A stretch of 64,000 nucleotides of DNA from Streptomyces sp. TSRI0107 (GCF_001905845.1 NZ_LIVZ01000017.1:1-64000); one strand, 5' to 3'; positions 8,695-17,557 are shown, numbered from the stretch's first letter. Notes: a model not told the origin generated them from the sequence alone. A program made the numbers and translations.

Positions 8695-9063
8695 TCAGCC
8701 GGGGTCCCGCAGCCCCGTGGCCCGGCCCCCGTCCTCCGGGTCCCAGACGACCTCCTGCACCCGCACCACCGCCTCCCGCGCGATCGGGCCGTACACGTGC
8801 GGGAAACGGGTCCCCTCGGGAACGCCCGGGGGCGGCGCGGGGTCGGCCTCCTCCCACACGCACTCCGCGGTGAGGCGGGTCTCGTCGATGTGCAGGACCA
8901 GCAGCGGCCTGGGCGCGGCGCGGTAGAACGCGTCGGTGATCGCCAGGGTGACCTGTTCGCCGGGCGAGCAGTGGACGAAGCCCTCCTCGGCGAGGGTCGC
9001 GGGCGCGTACGGGCGTTCCGGGTCCGCGGTCCAGGCGGTGGCGGGGACGATGTGGTGGATCAC
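8695..9063 (-). CDS. DUF952 domain-containing protein
   Basis: This 122-residue protein has the DUF952 pattern: I-H-H-I-V at the N-terminus, E-E-G-F-V-H-C-S near residue 28, L-L-V-L-H-I-D in the middle, and F-P-H-V-Y-G-P-I near the end. The family is small, soluble and of unknown role; its fold is related to ADP-ribosyltransferase-like proteins by published structure comparison, which I cannot verify here. The ATG at 9063 is the only good start. Confidence 0.82.
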   Translation of the reverse strand: MIHHIVPATAWTADPERPYAPATLAEEGFVHCSPGEQVTLAITDAFYRAAPRPLLVLHIDETRLTAECVWEEADPAPPPGVPEGTRFPHVYGPIAREAVVRVQEVVWDPEDGGRATGLRDPG

Positions 9064-9166
9064 CCGCCGGTTATATCCCGGATCGGGTGCACCGTGCCGG
9101 GTCCGCGTTGCCTCGCGGGCGTCCGGTCGTTGGTCTCCTTATGCATCGATCGACCGGAGGCCCCCC

Positions 9167-10585
9167 ATGCGCATGACCGACCTCGAGCGGTGTGAGATCC
9201 GCCCGGGGCGACTCGTGGAGTGGACGCTGCACCCGGCGGCCGTCGCGGTGGCGGGCGCCCTGCCGGACGACGCGCGTCCGCCCGCCTACGTCCAGGAGTC
9301 CCATCTGCGCACCTCCCGCTCGGTACGCCAGGACGGCCTGTTCGTGCCGACCTGGCTGGGAACCGCGTTCGACCTCCCGGGGCGGGTCGATCTCGACGTG
9401 CTCCAGGCGGCGCTGCACACCTGGACGCTCAGGCACGAGACGCTGCGCAGCGGCTTCCGCTGGTCCGGCGAGGAGGTACGGCGGTTCACGCTGGCCCCGG
9501 AGGCGGTCGCGCTGCACCGCGCGGACATCGGGCACTTCTCGGACGCGACGGTGCTCACCCGCCGGCTGCGGGATCGTTTCGATGCCGGGGCCGACGCGCT
9601 GACCTGGCCGAACTTCCTCTTCGCCGCGGTGGTCCGGGACGACGGCGCGAGCGTCTACATGGCGTTCGACCACAGCAACGTCGACGCGTACTCCATCCAC
9701 CGCATCGCCGCCGAGATCCACGAGCTGTACGCCGCGGGTCTGTCCGGCCACGCCACCGCCGCCACCCCGGCCGCCAGCTACATCGACTTCTGCGCGACGG
9801 AGCGCACGGACGCCGACCGCATTGACGACTCCCACGAGATCGTGGCCAGGTGGCGGGACTTCATCGCCCGCTGCGACGGCCGGCTGCCGAACTTCCCCGT
9901 CGACCTCGGCCTGGACCCCGGCGGCCCGCTGCCCGAGCAGAAGCTCCTGCACGAGATGCTGGTCGACGACGTCACCGCGGCGGGCTTCGAGGCGTACTGC
10001 CGCCCGTACGGCGGCAGCCTGGTCGGCGTCCTGGCCGCCACCGCCCTCGCCGTGCACGAGCTGAGCGGCCTGGACGTGTACCGCACGGTCGTGCCCTTCC
10101 ACACCCGCGCCACGTCCCGCTGGGCCGACTCGGTGGGCTGGTACGTGGGCGGCGCGCCGGTGGAGATCCCCGTCGCGCAGGCACCCGACTTCGACGGCGC
10201 CCTGCGGCTGGCCCGCGACGCGCTGCGGCACAACCGGCGGCTCGCCCGGATGCCGCTGGCCCGGGTCCTGCGGCTGCTGGGCGCCGACTTCCGCCCCACC
10301 TCGCCCGACCTGTACTCGATCGTGTCGTACGTCGACACACGCGGCACGGCGGGCTCCGAGCGCTGGCAGGAGCTGAAGGCGTACGGGCTGATCCGCGTCT
10401 CGTACGGCGACCAGGTCTGCCTCTGGCTCACCCGGCTGCACGAGGGGGTGCAGTTCGCCTGCCGCCACCCGGACACCGACAGCGCGCACAAGAACCTGCG
10501 GCGGTACGTGGAGCGGCTGCGGGAACTGGTGGTGTCGGCGGCCCGGGAAGGGGCGGGGCGGGCGGTGACGCCCGCCCCGCCGTGA
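9167..10585 (+). CDS. Stand-alone condensation-domain acyltransferase
   Basis: This 472-residue protein has the length and chloramphenicol-acetyltransferase-like fold features of condensation-superfamily enzymes. The catalytic motif appears as D-H-S-N-V-D-A, so the active His and the structural Asp of H-H-x-x-x-D-G are kept while the first His is Asp and the Gly is Ala. These enzymes join an acyl or aminoacyl donor to an amine or alcohol acceptor. No carrier protein, adenylation domain or ketosynthase gene lies nearby, so the donor is probably free-standing (PapA-like) or encoded elsewhere. GGAGG six bases before the ATG at 9167 sets the start; a second ATG follows at 9173. Its 3' end contains a terminator hairpin. 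Confidence 0.85.
   Translation: MRMTDLERCEIRPGRLVEWTLHPAAVAVAGALPDDARPPAYVQESHLRTSRSVRQDGLFVPTWLGTAFDLPGRVDLDVLQAALHTWTLRHETLRSGFRWSGEEVRRFTLAPEAVALHRADIGHFSDATVLTRRLRDRFDAGADALTWPNFLFAAVVRDDGASVYMAFDHSNVDAYSIHRIAAEIHELYAAGLSGHATAATPAASYIDFCATERTDADRIDDSHEIVARWRDFIARCDGRLPNFPVDLGLDPGGPLPEQKLLHEMLVDDVTAAGFEAYCRPYGGSLVGVLAATALAVHELSGLDVYRTVVPFHTRATSRWADSVGWYVGGAPVEIPVAQAPDFDGALRLARDALRHNRRLARMPLARVLRLLGADFRPTSPDLYSIVSYVDTRGTAGSERWQELKAYGLIRVSYGDQVCLWLTRLHEGVQFACRHPDTDSAHKNLRRYVERLRELVVSAAREGAGRAVTPAPP
10552..10581. terminator. Hairpin inside the 3' end of the condensation gene
   Basis: A 13-bp GC-only stem (GGCGGGGCGGGCG and its complement) with a GTGA loop covers the last codons of the condensation gene. 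It lies between the convergent stops at 10585 and 10596, so it could end transcription from both sides. Confidence 0.6.
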
Positions 10586-10595
10586 GCCGTGCGGG

Positions 10596-12296
10596 CTACT
10601 TCGCGTCGATCAGCTGGTGCGGCGGGACCGTCACCGTGCGGGCACCCGGGGTGCCGCCGAGGACGACCTTGCGCAGGGCGACGTTGTTGTCGAGGTTGGT
10701 CTCCTTCAGGCGCTTCTCCGGGTTGGCGATGACCTGGATGTAGTACGTGCCGTTCGGCAGGCCGGTGATGTCGAAGGACTGGCCCGGGCGGTACTGGGTG
10801 TAGGTGTCGCCGGAGCCGACGTCCAGGACCTCACGCACCGATATGGAGTTCTGCTCGCCGCAGGCGGTCGACAGGTCGGTGTTGTACGGGTGCCAGTTGG
10901 CGTTCTTCACCGTGTAGTCGATCGCGTCGGTGTTGGCGAGGCAGAACGCCTCCTTGCCGCTGCGCACCTCCTTGGTCTGGTCCTCGCTCAGCAGGCGGTA
11001 GCTGGCGAAGTCGGTGAAGTGCCAGTGCTCGTGGCCGACGCGCGGGTCCCACTCCATGGTGCCGGTGGGGGTGTAGCCGACCTGCTTGCCGTTCGCGTCG
11101 TAGAAGTACTGGTACGCGTCCATCAGGTCCTTGCCGGGGCTGCGGAAGCCGTCCACGACGAGCGGGGCCGGGCCCGCGTTCCAGACGTTGGCGCTGAAGG
11201 CGAGGTAGTCCTTGCCGGGCACGTCGCCGTCCTCGCCGTCGGTGATGGCGATGTCCCAGGCCGGCAGCGAGCGCAGGTCGGGCTTGGGCACGTCCGCGGG
11301 GACGCCGGCCCGGCCGGTGGGCCGCTTGGCGTTCGGCTTCAGCGCCGGGGCGATCCGGGAGCCGTCGGTGTGGCCGGGGCCGTCACCGAGGTGGTGGGCG
11401 AGGCCGCGGTCCTCCAGGGCGTGGGAGAGGGCCGGCGGGGTGGGGGCGTCGGCGCCGCGCGGGCCGTAGTGGTGGGCGGCGCCGGCCTGGGCCGTGCCGT
11501 GACCGGCACCGTGACCCGCGCCGTGGCCCGCGCCGTGGTGGGCCGACTTGCGGGCGGCAGCCGCGCCCTGGCCGCCCTCGCCGTCGCCGGTCTCCCGGAC
11601 CGTCACCTTGATGGTGGGCCGGTCGTCGGGGATGGAGAACAGGTCGCGGTACTTCTTCGCGACCGCCACCTTCGCCGTGTACTCACCGGCCGGCAGGTCC
11701 ACCGGCTTGTCGTAGTCGACGGTGCTGGAGTTGGACGCCCAGCCCTTCTCCACGCCCCACACCGAGCCCAGCGTGAACGGGTTGGTGGGGCAGCTCTCCG
11801 GGTAGTGCGAGGTCGCCGGGGCGTCCGGGCGGATACGGCCGGAGGCGTTGTTCGGGCAGAAGGTGCCCTTGCTCTTGGCGACCTCCTTCCCGGCCGCGTC
11901 GGTGACGGTGACCTCCAGGAAGCCGGGCAGCCCGGAGAAGTCCTTCACCAGACCGGCGGGCAGGGTCTTCGTCTTCGTGGTGCCGCCGTCGCGGAGGATC
12001 TGCTTGGCGACCACCGGGTCCTTGTACGACTTCCTGGTCACCTTGAACTCCAGCGGCGCGCCGTCGACGGAGACGTACGTGCCGAGGTCCAGGTAGACGC
12101 CGGGTTCCCCTTCCCAGCGGTCGATCGTCACGGCGCTCGACGCGGCGATCAGCTTCAGCTTCGGCTTGCCCCCGGCCGCCGGCGTGGCCTTCCCGGCGCC
12201 CGGTGCGGCCGCCGCCGCCGCGACGACGACGGTGAGCGCGGCGCCGGTGGCGAGCGTGGCCCGCTTCAGGCGTGTGCGGTTCTTCTTACTGGTCAT
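10596..12296 (-). CDS. Secreted lysyl-oxidase-like copper protein
   Basis: This 566-residue protein starts with a signal peptide (positive K-K-N-R-T-R-L-K-R, then an Ala-rich core). An extracellular beta region with three Cys follows (about 40-230), then a His/Gly-rich linker (H-H-G-A-G-H-G-A-G-H repeats near 240-270). The C-terminal domain is a lysyl-oxidase-like domain with a copper-type H-E-H-W-H-F cluster. Animal lysyl oxidases deaminate lysine side chains; the bacterial relatives are thought to act on amines or proteins outside the cell. The His-rich linker may load copper. GAGG before the ATG at 12296 sets the start. The upstream gap to 12607 holds promoter DNA for both divergent genes and a short direct repeat (TTCGCCAC twice), nothing else. 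Confidence 0.85.
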   Translation of the reverse strand: MTSKKNRTRLKRATLATGAALTVVVAAAAAAPGAGKATPAAGGKPKLKLIAASSAVTIDRWEGEPGVYLDLGTYVSVDGAPLEFKVTRKSYKDPVVAKQILRDGGTTKTKTLPAGLVKDFSGLPGFLEVTVTDAAGKEVAKSKGTFCPNNASGRIRPDAPATSHYPESCPTNPFTLGSVWGVEKGWASNSSTVDYDKPVDLPAGEYTAKVAVAKKYRDLFSIPDDRPTIKVTVRETGDGEGGQGAAAARKSAHHGAGHGAGHGAGHGTAQAGAAHHYGPRGADAPTPPALSHALEDRGLAHHLGDGPGHTDGSRIAPALKPNAKRPTGRAGVPADVPKPDLRSLPAWDIAITDGEDGDVPGKDYLAFSANVWNAGPAPLVVDGFRSPGKDLMDAYQYFYDANGKQVGYTPTGTMEWDPRVGHEHWHFTDFASYRLLSEDQTKEVRSGKEAFCLANTDAIDYTVKNANWHPYNTDLSTACGEQNSISVREVLDVGSGDTYTQYRPGQSFDITGLPNGTYYIQVIANPEKRLKETNLDNNVALRKVVLGGTPGARTVTVPPHQLIDAK

Positions 12297-12606
12297 CGGT
12301 TCCTCGTCTGCGAGTGCCGCGGTCGAGCGGCATCGGACTGGGCAGCCCACACCCGGCCGATGTGCCGTGGACGCTCCCCACGCGTCCTGGCCGAGCCTGT
12401 GAGCATCCTGTGAGACCGGTAAATCAGGTGTGCGGGTTGCCTGTTGGGACTGAAGAGGAACAGACGAGTCGACTGAGGGGCGTGCGAGGTGGCGCGGGGG
12501 GCGCGGAGGCAGCTCGTACCCATTCGCCACGGTTCGCCACCCCTTCCCCGGCATAGAAATATCCACAAGCATGAGCACCCCTGTTCCGGAACTCGGAGGT
12601 GCACTT

Positions 12607-13095
12607 ATGCGAGGCGCCCAGAGACGGGCCGAGGAATGGCTCTCCGCGGCGGCCACGGACCCACGCGCGTGCAAGCGCCAGTGGGCGGGGGAGAGCGGGA
12701 TATCGATGGTGGCCTGCGGGCGGTTCTGGGACGTGCTGACCGTCCCGGAGAGCCTGGGCGTGCTCGCCCTGGACGCCCTGCTGTGCATCCCGCAGGCGCC
12801 CGGCCCCGTGCTCGCGGACACCGGATCCCGCCGGGTCGGCTTCTTCCTGCCGCCGGACCCGCAGGGGCGGTGGGTCGGCCCCGACATCCGGTACGCGGGC
12901 CGCGGCTCCTGGATCGCCGTCCCCGCCCCGTACCGGGCCGCGGGCCGGCTGCGCTGGCTGGTGCCGCCCGACGGCACCGGGTCGCTGTTCGTGCCCGCCG
13001 CCGTCGAACTCGCCCTCCAGCAGGCCCTCGGCACCCTCGCCGGGCACGCCGAGACCCGCGAACGGTGCCCGACGTGCGGGGCGCACAGCGGCTGA
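12607..13095 (+). CDS. Conserved Streptomyces protein, primase/polymerase-N-like
   Basis: This 162-residue soluble protein ends with a C-P-T-C-G motif and contains W-D-V-L-T-V-P, G-F-F-L-P-P and R-W-L-V-P-P-D-G-T-G. That combination resembles the N-terminal bifunctional primase/polymerase-like proteins common in Streptomyces, where a catalytic role is usually unproven. I do not see the full set of primase Asp residues, so an inactive relative is likely. GGAGG seven bases before the ATG at 12607 decides the start against an earlier in-frame ATG at 12571. It lies 52 bp before the membrane nuclease gene on the same strand and may be co-transcribed. Confidence 0.65.
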   Translation: MRGAQRRAEEWLSAAATDPRACKRQWAGESGISMVACGRFWDVLTVPESLGVLALDALLCIPQAPGPVLADTGSRRVGFFLPPDPQGRWVGPDIRYAGRGSWIAVPAPYRAAGRLRWLVPPDGTGSLFVPAAVELALQQALGTLAGHAETRERCPTCGAHSG

Positions 13096-13147
13096 GACGG
13101 GGGTCCCTCGGCCGGGGCCGTACGACGGGATTGCGATACTCCAGCCC

Positions 13148-14131
13148 GTGAGCACGGACAACGCCCAGCGGGCCGGACGTCACCAGCCCCCGGCCCGCCG
13201 CCCCATACGCAGCTGGCAGGAAGCCGAGCGCAACGCCGCCGCGTGGATGCGCCACTGGGGCTACCACGACGCCGCCGCACGCCCCGGCGGGGCGGACGGC
13301 GGCGTCGACGTACGGTCGGCGCGGGCGCTGGGGCAGGTGAAGTTCCAGGCCCACGCGGTGGGGCGGCCGGAGCTGCAGCGGCTGTTCGGGGCGCGCGGGC
13401 GGCACATGGACCGGCAGCTGCTGTTCTTCACCGGCAGCAGCTACGCCTCGACGGCCGTCGAGTACGCCGCCGAGAACGACATCGCGCTGTTCGTGTACGC
13501 CCTCGACGGCGCGATGACCCCGGTCAACGCGGCCGCCCGCAGGATCAGCTCGGCCGCCCGGCAGCAGAAGCCGGCACAGACCTCACGCCCCACGCCGAAG
13601 CCGCAGCCGAAGCCGCAGCCCGCGCGGCCGGCACCGCCCGCGCGGCAGCTCACGCTCTCCAAGGCGTCCGATCCCTCGCGACCGGCCGAGCCCACTTCCC
13701 CGAAGGAGTCCCCGAAGGAGCACCGCCCCGGCTCCGCCCGTTTCGCCCTCGGGTTCATCCTCGCCGTCGTGGCCCTGGCCCTGCCCGCCTCCGACAGCTT
13801 CGTGCCCCGCCCGAGCCGGACCGTGGCGACGGCGGCCATGCTCGTCGTGCCGGTGCTGCTGATGGTCTGGGGCGTCGTCGAGAAGACCGGGCGCCGGTTC
13901 GGGCACACCGCTCTGGGGCTGTTCCTCCTCCAGTTGCCGGTGGGGTGGCTGTGCAACGCGCGGCTGTGGCAGGGCGGCATCGCCCTGACCACCACCATCA
14001 CCCTGGCGTCCGGCGCCGCGGGCGTCCTGCTGCTGCGGCACGGGGCCCGGGTGCGCGCGGCGGAGGCGGAGGCGGAGGCGGAAGAGCTCACCGCGTCGTC
14101 GGCGGGCGGTGCATCGCGAGCGCCCAGATGA
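13148..14131 (+). CDS. Membrane-tethered Mrr-type restriction endonuclease
   Basis: This 327-residue protein has an N-terminal Mrr-like nuclease domain (about 20-130). W-G-Y is followed by G-G-A-D-G-G-V-D-V and G-Q-V-K-F, which gives the D-x(n)-Q-x-K core of this PD-(D/E)xK family. A K-P-Q-P-K-P-Q-P linker (about 140-165) leads to a four-helix membrane domain (about 200-305) and an acidic A-E-A-E-A-E tail. Mrr proteins cut modified or foreign DNA. Fusion to a membrane domain is found in some actinobacterial homologues and suggests action at the membrane. The GTG at 13148 has no strong ribosome site. The 3' end overlaps the convergent gene by 44 bp. Confidence 0.82.
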   Translation: MSTDNAQRAGRHQPPARRPIRSWQEAERNAAAWMRHWGYHDAAARPGGADGGVDVRSARALGQVKFQAHAVGRPELQRLFGARGRHMDRQLLFFTGSSYASTAVEYAAENDIALFVYALDGAMTPVNAAARRISSAARQQKPAQTSRPTPKPQPKPQPARPAPPARQLTLSKASDPSRPAEPTSPKESPKEHRPGSARFALGFILAVVALALPASDSFVPRPSRTVATAAMLVVPVLLMVWGVVEKTGRRFGHTALGLFLLQLPVGWLCNARLWQGGIALTTTITLASGAAGVLLLRHGARVRAAEAEAEAEELTASSAGGASRAPR

Positions 14132-14522
14132 CGAAGAAGTCGACGGCGATCATGATCAGCGCCCAGAACGGCGCGTACGGCAGGAACATGAACTGGGTGA
14201 TCAGGCCCAGCGACGCCAGCACGATGCCGACCGCGCGGGCCCACTCGGCGCCCCTGAGGATGCCCGCGCCGGTGAACGCCGCGATCACGCCGAGGACCAG
14301 CAGCACCCAGCCCCAGCCGGTGAGGCTGACCTCGTACAGGTAGTGGCCGAGCCGCGCGTACACGTCGTCCTCGACGATCGCGGCGATGCCCTGCAGGACC
14401 GCCAGGATGCCGTTGACCAGCAGCAGGACACCGGCGAATACGGTGCCGCCGGAGGCCAGGTCCACGCTCGGGGGCCTGGCGGAGGCGGCGGGTTCGGTGT
14501 ACCTCGGCTGCTGCTGGCTCAT
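14088..14522 (-). CDS. DUF7144-like four-helix membrane protein
   Basis: This 144-residue protein has a short polar N-terminus and four membrane helices (about 25-48, 68-90, 95-113, 117-137). The opening G-G-x-x-F-A-G-V-L-L-L-V-N-G motif, the W-A-R between helices and the closing P-F-W-A-L-I-M-I-A-V-D tail match the small membrane family annotated DUF7144 in actinobacteria. Function is unknown. It is convergent with, and overlaps by 44 bp, the membrane nuclease gene. Confidence 0.8.
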   Translation of the reverse strand: MSQQQPRYTEPAASARPPSVDLASGGTVFAGVLLLVNGILAVLQGIAAIVEDDVYARLGHYLYEVSLTGWGWVLLVLGVIAAFTGAGILRGAEWARAVGIVLASLGLITQFMFLPYAPFWALIMIAVDFFVIWALAMHRPPTTR

Positions 14523-14671
14523 GTCTCGACGATCCGCCGGTCACCCCGCCCCCACCAGGCGGAAGCCTCCGTTCGGGTGACCCCGCACGGCCCGGACCCC
14601 GCACGGCCCGGAGTGCGTCGTCACCCGGTCGGGCCTTCACTGGAATGAAGACCCGCACCCTGGGAGGCACC

Positions 14672-15157
14672 ATGGCCCGTCACCGCAGGACCTGGGCCGC
14701 GCTCACGGCCGCCGCGGCGGCCACGGCCCTCGCGCTCACCGGCTGCGCCGACGAGGAGAGCAATCCGCAGAACCCGGTCGGCAGCGCCGCCTCGGCGGCG
14801 GAGTCCGCCGCTTCCCGGGCCGGCGAGGCGGTGGAGTCGGCCACCGCCGAGGTGCAGCAGCGGTTCGACGACATCACCGGCGGCGTCGACGTCAAGAAGG
14901 ACGTGACGCTCGGCAAACCCACGACCGACCGTGACGGACGGGCCGCGGTCGAGGTCACCGTGCGGAACACCGCCGGCTCGGCCAAGTCCTTCGCCGTGCA
15001 GGTCACGTACAACGACCAGGGGGGCAACTTCCTCGACACGGTCGTGGTGACCGTCAACGACGTGCCGGCCGGCGAGACCCGCTCCGGCACGGCCCGCAGC
15101 AACCGGGACCTGAGCGGGAACGTGAAGACCGAGGTGAGCCGCGCCCTGCGCTACTGA
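14672..15157 (+). CDS. Lipoprotein with FxLYD-like domain
   Basis: This 161-residue protein begins R-H-R-R-T-W, followed by a hydrophobic stretch and the lipobox L-A-L-T-G-C near residue 25, so it is probably lipidated. A flexible Ala/Ser region (30-65) precedes a single immunoglobulin-like beta domain with G-R-A-A-V-E-V-T-V-R-N-T and D-V-P-A-G-E-T, the pattern of FxLYD proteins. GGGAGG before the ATG at 14672 decides against an ATG at 14645. The ligand is unknown. Confidence 0.8.
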   Translation: MARHRRTWAALTAAAAATALALTGCADEESNPQNPVGSAASAAESAASRAGEAVESATAEVQQRFDDITGGVDVKKDVTLGKPTTDRDGRAAVEVTVRNTAGSAKSFAVQVTYNDQGGNFLDTVVVTVNDVPAGETRSGTARSNRDLSGNVKTEVSRALRY

Positions 15158-15183
15158 CCCACGGCCGCGACCCGCACGGCGCC

Positions 15184-15633
15184 CTACGCCGGGCCCGTGA
15201 CCTCCACGGCGGCCGGGCGGAGCAGGACGTCGCCGACCCGGTAGCCGGGGCGCAGGACCGCCGTGCAGACAGGGCGTGCGGCGGTCGGGGAGACGTGGTG
15301 GACCAGCGCCTCGTGGCACACCGGGTCGAACGGCTCGCCCACCTCCCCGAACGCCACCAGCCCCAGCCCGCCCACCTGGGCGTACAGCACCCCGGCGATC
15401 TCCGTCAGGCCCGGCGTGGCCGGCTCCTGGGCGCGGGCCGCGTCGACGACGTCCAGCACAGGCAGCAGCCCGCGCAGCACGTTCGCGACGGCGATCTCCC
15501 GCACCGCGAGCCGGTCGCGCCGGACCCGCTCGCGGTAACGGGCGTACTCGGCCTGGACCCGTTTGAGGTCGGCGGTCCGCTCCGCGACCTCGGCGACCAG
15601 GCGTTCCCATCCCTGAGACCGGCTGTGCTCCAT
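15184..15633 (-). CDS. GrpE-family nucleotide exchange factor paralogue
   Basis: This protein of about 149 residues has the GrpE layout. The N-terminal coiled helix carries L-K-R-V-Q-A-E-Y-A-R-Y-R-E-R-V, followed by L-L-P-V-L-D-V-V-D-A-A and the beta-wing segment with F-D-P-x-x-H-E-A-L. GrpE releases ADP from DnaK. No dnaK or dnaJ is near, so this is a stand-alone paralogue and may serve a second Hsp70. The ATG at 15633 is preferred; a GTG at 15651 would add six residues. It lies downstream of, and in the same direction as, the alpha-glucosidase gene. Confidence 0.83.
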   Translation of the reverse strand: MEHSRSQGWERLVAEVAERTADLKRVQAEYARYRERVRRDRLAVREIAVANVLRGLLPVLDVVDAARAQEPATPGLTEIAGVLYAQVGGLGLVAFGEVGEPFDPVCHEALVHHVSPTAARPVCTAVLRPGYRVGDVLLRPAAVEVTGPA

Positions 15634-15715
15634 CTCGGCCTGCCCGTGCACTCGCCTACACGCCTTGGGTAGGCCCGCACGGCCGGGCCTGTCAAGCCCC
15701 GGGGGGTGTCCCGCC

Positions 15716-17362
15716 CTACCCGAGCCAGACCGTGGTGTCCGGCGGGAGCACCCCCTCCTCGTCGAGCGGCGTGCTGCTCAGCAGCAGCTCGCCGGGCGGC
15801 AGCGGCACGGGCGCGCCGGACAGGTTGGCCACGCACCGCCAGCCCTCGCTGCGGTCGAACGCCAGCACACCGTCCGGGGTGTCCTCCCGCCAGGTCAGCT
15901 CCTCGCCCTCCAGCAGCTTCCGGCGCAGCTTCAGCGCCAGCCGGTACAGCTCCAGGGTCGAGCCCTCGACCCCGTCCTGCGCCTCGACGGCGTAGCGCGC
16001 GAAGACGTCCGGCTGCGGCAGCCAGGCGCCGCCCGCGCCGAAGCCGTACGACGGGCCGGTGGTGGTCCACGGAAGCGGCACCCGGCAGCCGTCGCGGCCC
16101 TTGCGGACGTGGCCGGTCTGCTCCCAGATCGGGTCCTGGAGGACGGCGGTGGGCAGGTCGGCGACCTCGGGCAGGCCCAGTTCCTCGCCCTGGTAGAGGT
16201 ACGACGACCCGGGCAGCGCCAGCATCAGCAGGGTCGCGGCGCGGGCGCGGCGCAGCCCGGCGGCGGGGTCGACGGCCGGGGCGCTGCCGCCGGACAGCAG
16301 CCAGGCGTCGAGGTCGGTGCCGGGCGGCAGGACCAGCCGTGAGGCGTGCCGTACGACGTCGTGGTTGGACAGCACCCAGGTGGCGGAGGCCCCGGCGGCG
16401 CGGGCGGTGGCGAGCGAGTCGGTGATGACGCGGCGCAGTTCGCCGGCGTCCCAGCGGGTCTTCAGGTACTCGAAGTTGAAGGCCTGGCCGAGTTCGTCCG
16501 GCCGGGCGTACAGCACCCGGCGGGGGCCCGGCACCCAGGCCTCGGCGACGGCCATGCGGGGCGGGGAGTAGGCGTCGAGGATCTTGCGCCAGTCGCGGTA
16601 GATCTCGTGGACCTCGTCGCGGTCGAAGAAGGGGTGGGTGCCGGGGGCGAACTCGGTCAGGTACTCCTCGTCGCTCAGCTCGGGCGCCCCGAGGTCGCGC
16701 AGCGGCTCGCTCAGGTCCTTGGCGAGGGCGTGCGCGACGTCGACGCGGAAGCCGTCGACGCCCCGGTCGGACCAGAACTTCAGGGTGGTGCGGAAGTCGG
16801 CGCGGACCTCCTCGTTCTCCCAGTTGAGGTCGGGCTGTTCGGGGGCGAACAGGTGCAGGTACCACTGTCCGTCGGGGACGCGCTGCCAGGCGCTGCCGCC
16901 GAACACGGACTGCCAGTCGGTGGGCGGCAGTTCCCCGCCGGGGCCGCGTCCGTCCCGGAACACGTACCGGTCGCGGGCGGCCGAGCCGGGCCCGGCGCGC
17001 AGCGCCTCCTGGAACCACACGTGCCGGTGGGAACTGTGGTTGGGGACGAGGTCGACGATGACCTTCAGGCCCAGCCGGTGCGCCTCGGCGGCCATCGCGT
17101 CGAAGTCGTCGAGGCTGCCGAGGCGCGGGTCGACGTCCCGGTAGTCGGCGACGTCGTAGCCGCCGTCGGCCAGCTCGGACGGATAGAACGGGCTCAGCCA
17201 CAGCGCGTCGACGCCGAGCGCGGCGAGATGGGTGAGCCGCTGGGTGATGCCCTTGAGGTCGCCGAGTCCGTCGCCGTCGGCGTCGGCGAAGCTGCGGGGG
17301 TAGACCTGGTAGATGACGGCCTGGCGCCACCAGTCGGGGTTCTGGGAGGAGAGGTCGAGCAC
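15716..17362 (-). CDS. Alpha-glucosidase, glycoside hydrolase family 13
   Basis: This 548-residue cytoplasmic enzyme has the GH13 motifs D-L-V-P-N-H (region I), G-F-R-V-D-V-A-H with nucleophile Asp (II), A-E-A-W-V with acid/base Glu (III) and V-L-S-N-H-D (IV). The start W-W-R-Q-A-V-I-Y-Q-V-Y-P-R-S-F is typical of oligo-1,6- and alpha-glucosidases that hydrolyse short malto- or isomalto-oligosaccharides. The GTG at 17362 follows AAGGAG with five bases spacing. Upstream, ACAGT-N6-ACTGT near 17399-17414 could be an operator. The ~195 bp to the nucleoside hydrolase stop contain a degenerate direct repeat (GCGACAGA-like) but no gene. Confidence 0.93.
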   Translation of the reverse strand: MLDLSSQNPDWWRQAVIYQVYPRSFADADGDGLGDLKGITQRLTHLAALGVDALWLSPFYPSELADGGYDVADYRDVDPRLGSLDDFDAMAAEAHRLGLKVIVDLVPNHSSHRHVWFQEALRAGPGSAARDRYVFRDGRGPGGELPPTDWQSVFGGSAWQRVPDGQWYLHLFAPEQPDLNWENEEVRADFRTTLKFWSDRGVDGFRVDVAHALAKDLSEPLRDLGAPELSDEEYLTEFAPGTHPFFDRDEVHEIYRDWRKILDAYSPPRMAVAEAWVPGPRRVLYARPDELGQAFNFEYLKTRWDAGELRRVITDSLATARAAGASATWVLSNHDVVRHASRLVLPPGTDLDAWLLSGGSAPAVDPAAGLRRARAATLLMLALPGSSYLYQGEELGLPEVADLPTAVLQDPIWEQTGHVRKGRDGCRVPLPWTTTGPSYGFGAGGAWLPQPDVFARYAVEAQDGVEGSTLELYRLALKLRRKLLEGEELTWREDTPDGVLAFDRSEGWRCVANLSGAPVPLPPGELLLSSTPLDEEGVLPPDTTVWLG

Positions 17363-17557
17363 GCGGTCTCCTTCGCGGCATTGCGGGTGATGCGGGTGAC
17401 AGTGCAATGACTGTCCAGATCGCCGGAAAAGCGAACATTCCTTGCGCCGCAGCGGGTTACCGGACGGATTGTCAGATGATGTGATGCCCTTGTTGTCGCA
17501 GGGCGTTCTGTCGCCGGATGGCGCTCTGTCGTCGTGCGGCGTTCCGCCGACGAACCG

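Noticed and set aside
12571..12606. Earlier ATG for the 162-residue protein
   Set aside because: GGAGG sits at 12595-12599, inside that extension and correctly spaced for the ATG at 12607.
14109..14648. 179-residue + strand frame opposite the DUF7144 gene
   Set aside because: Polar low-complexity shadow; the opposite strand has a clear four-helix membrane protein.
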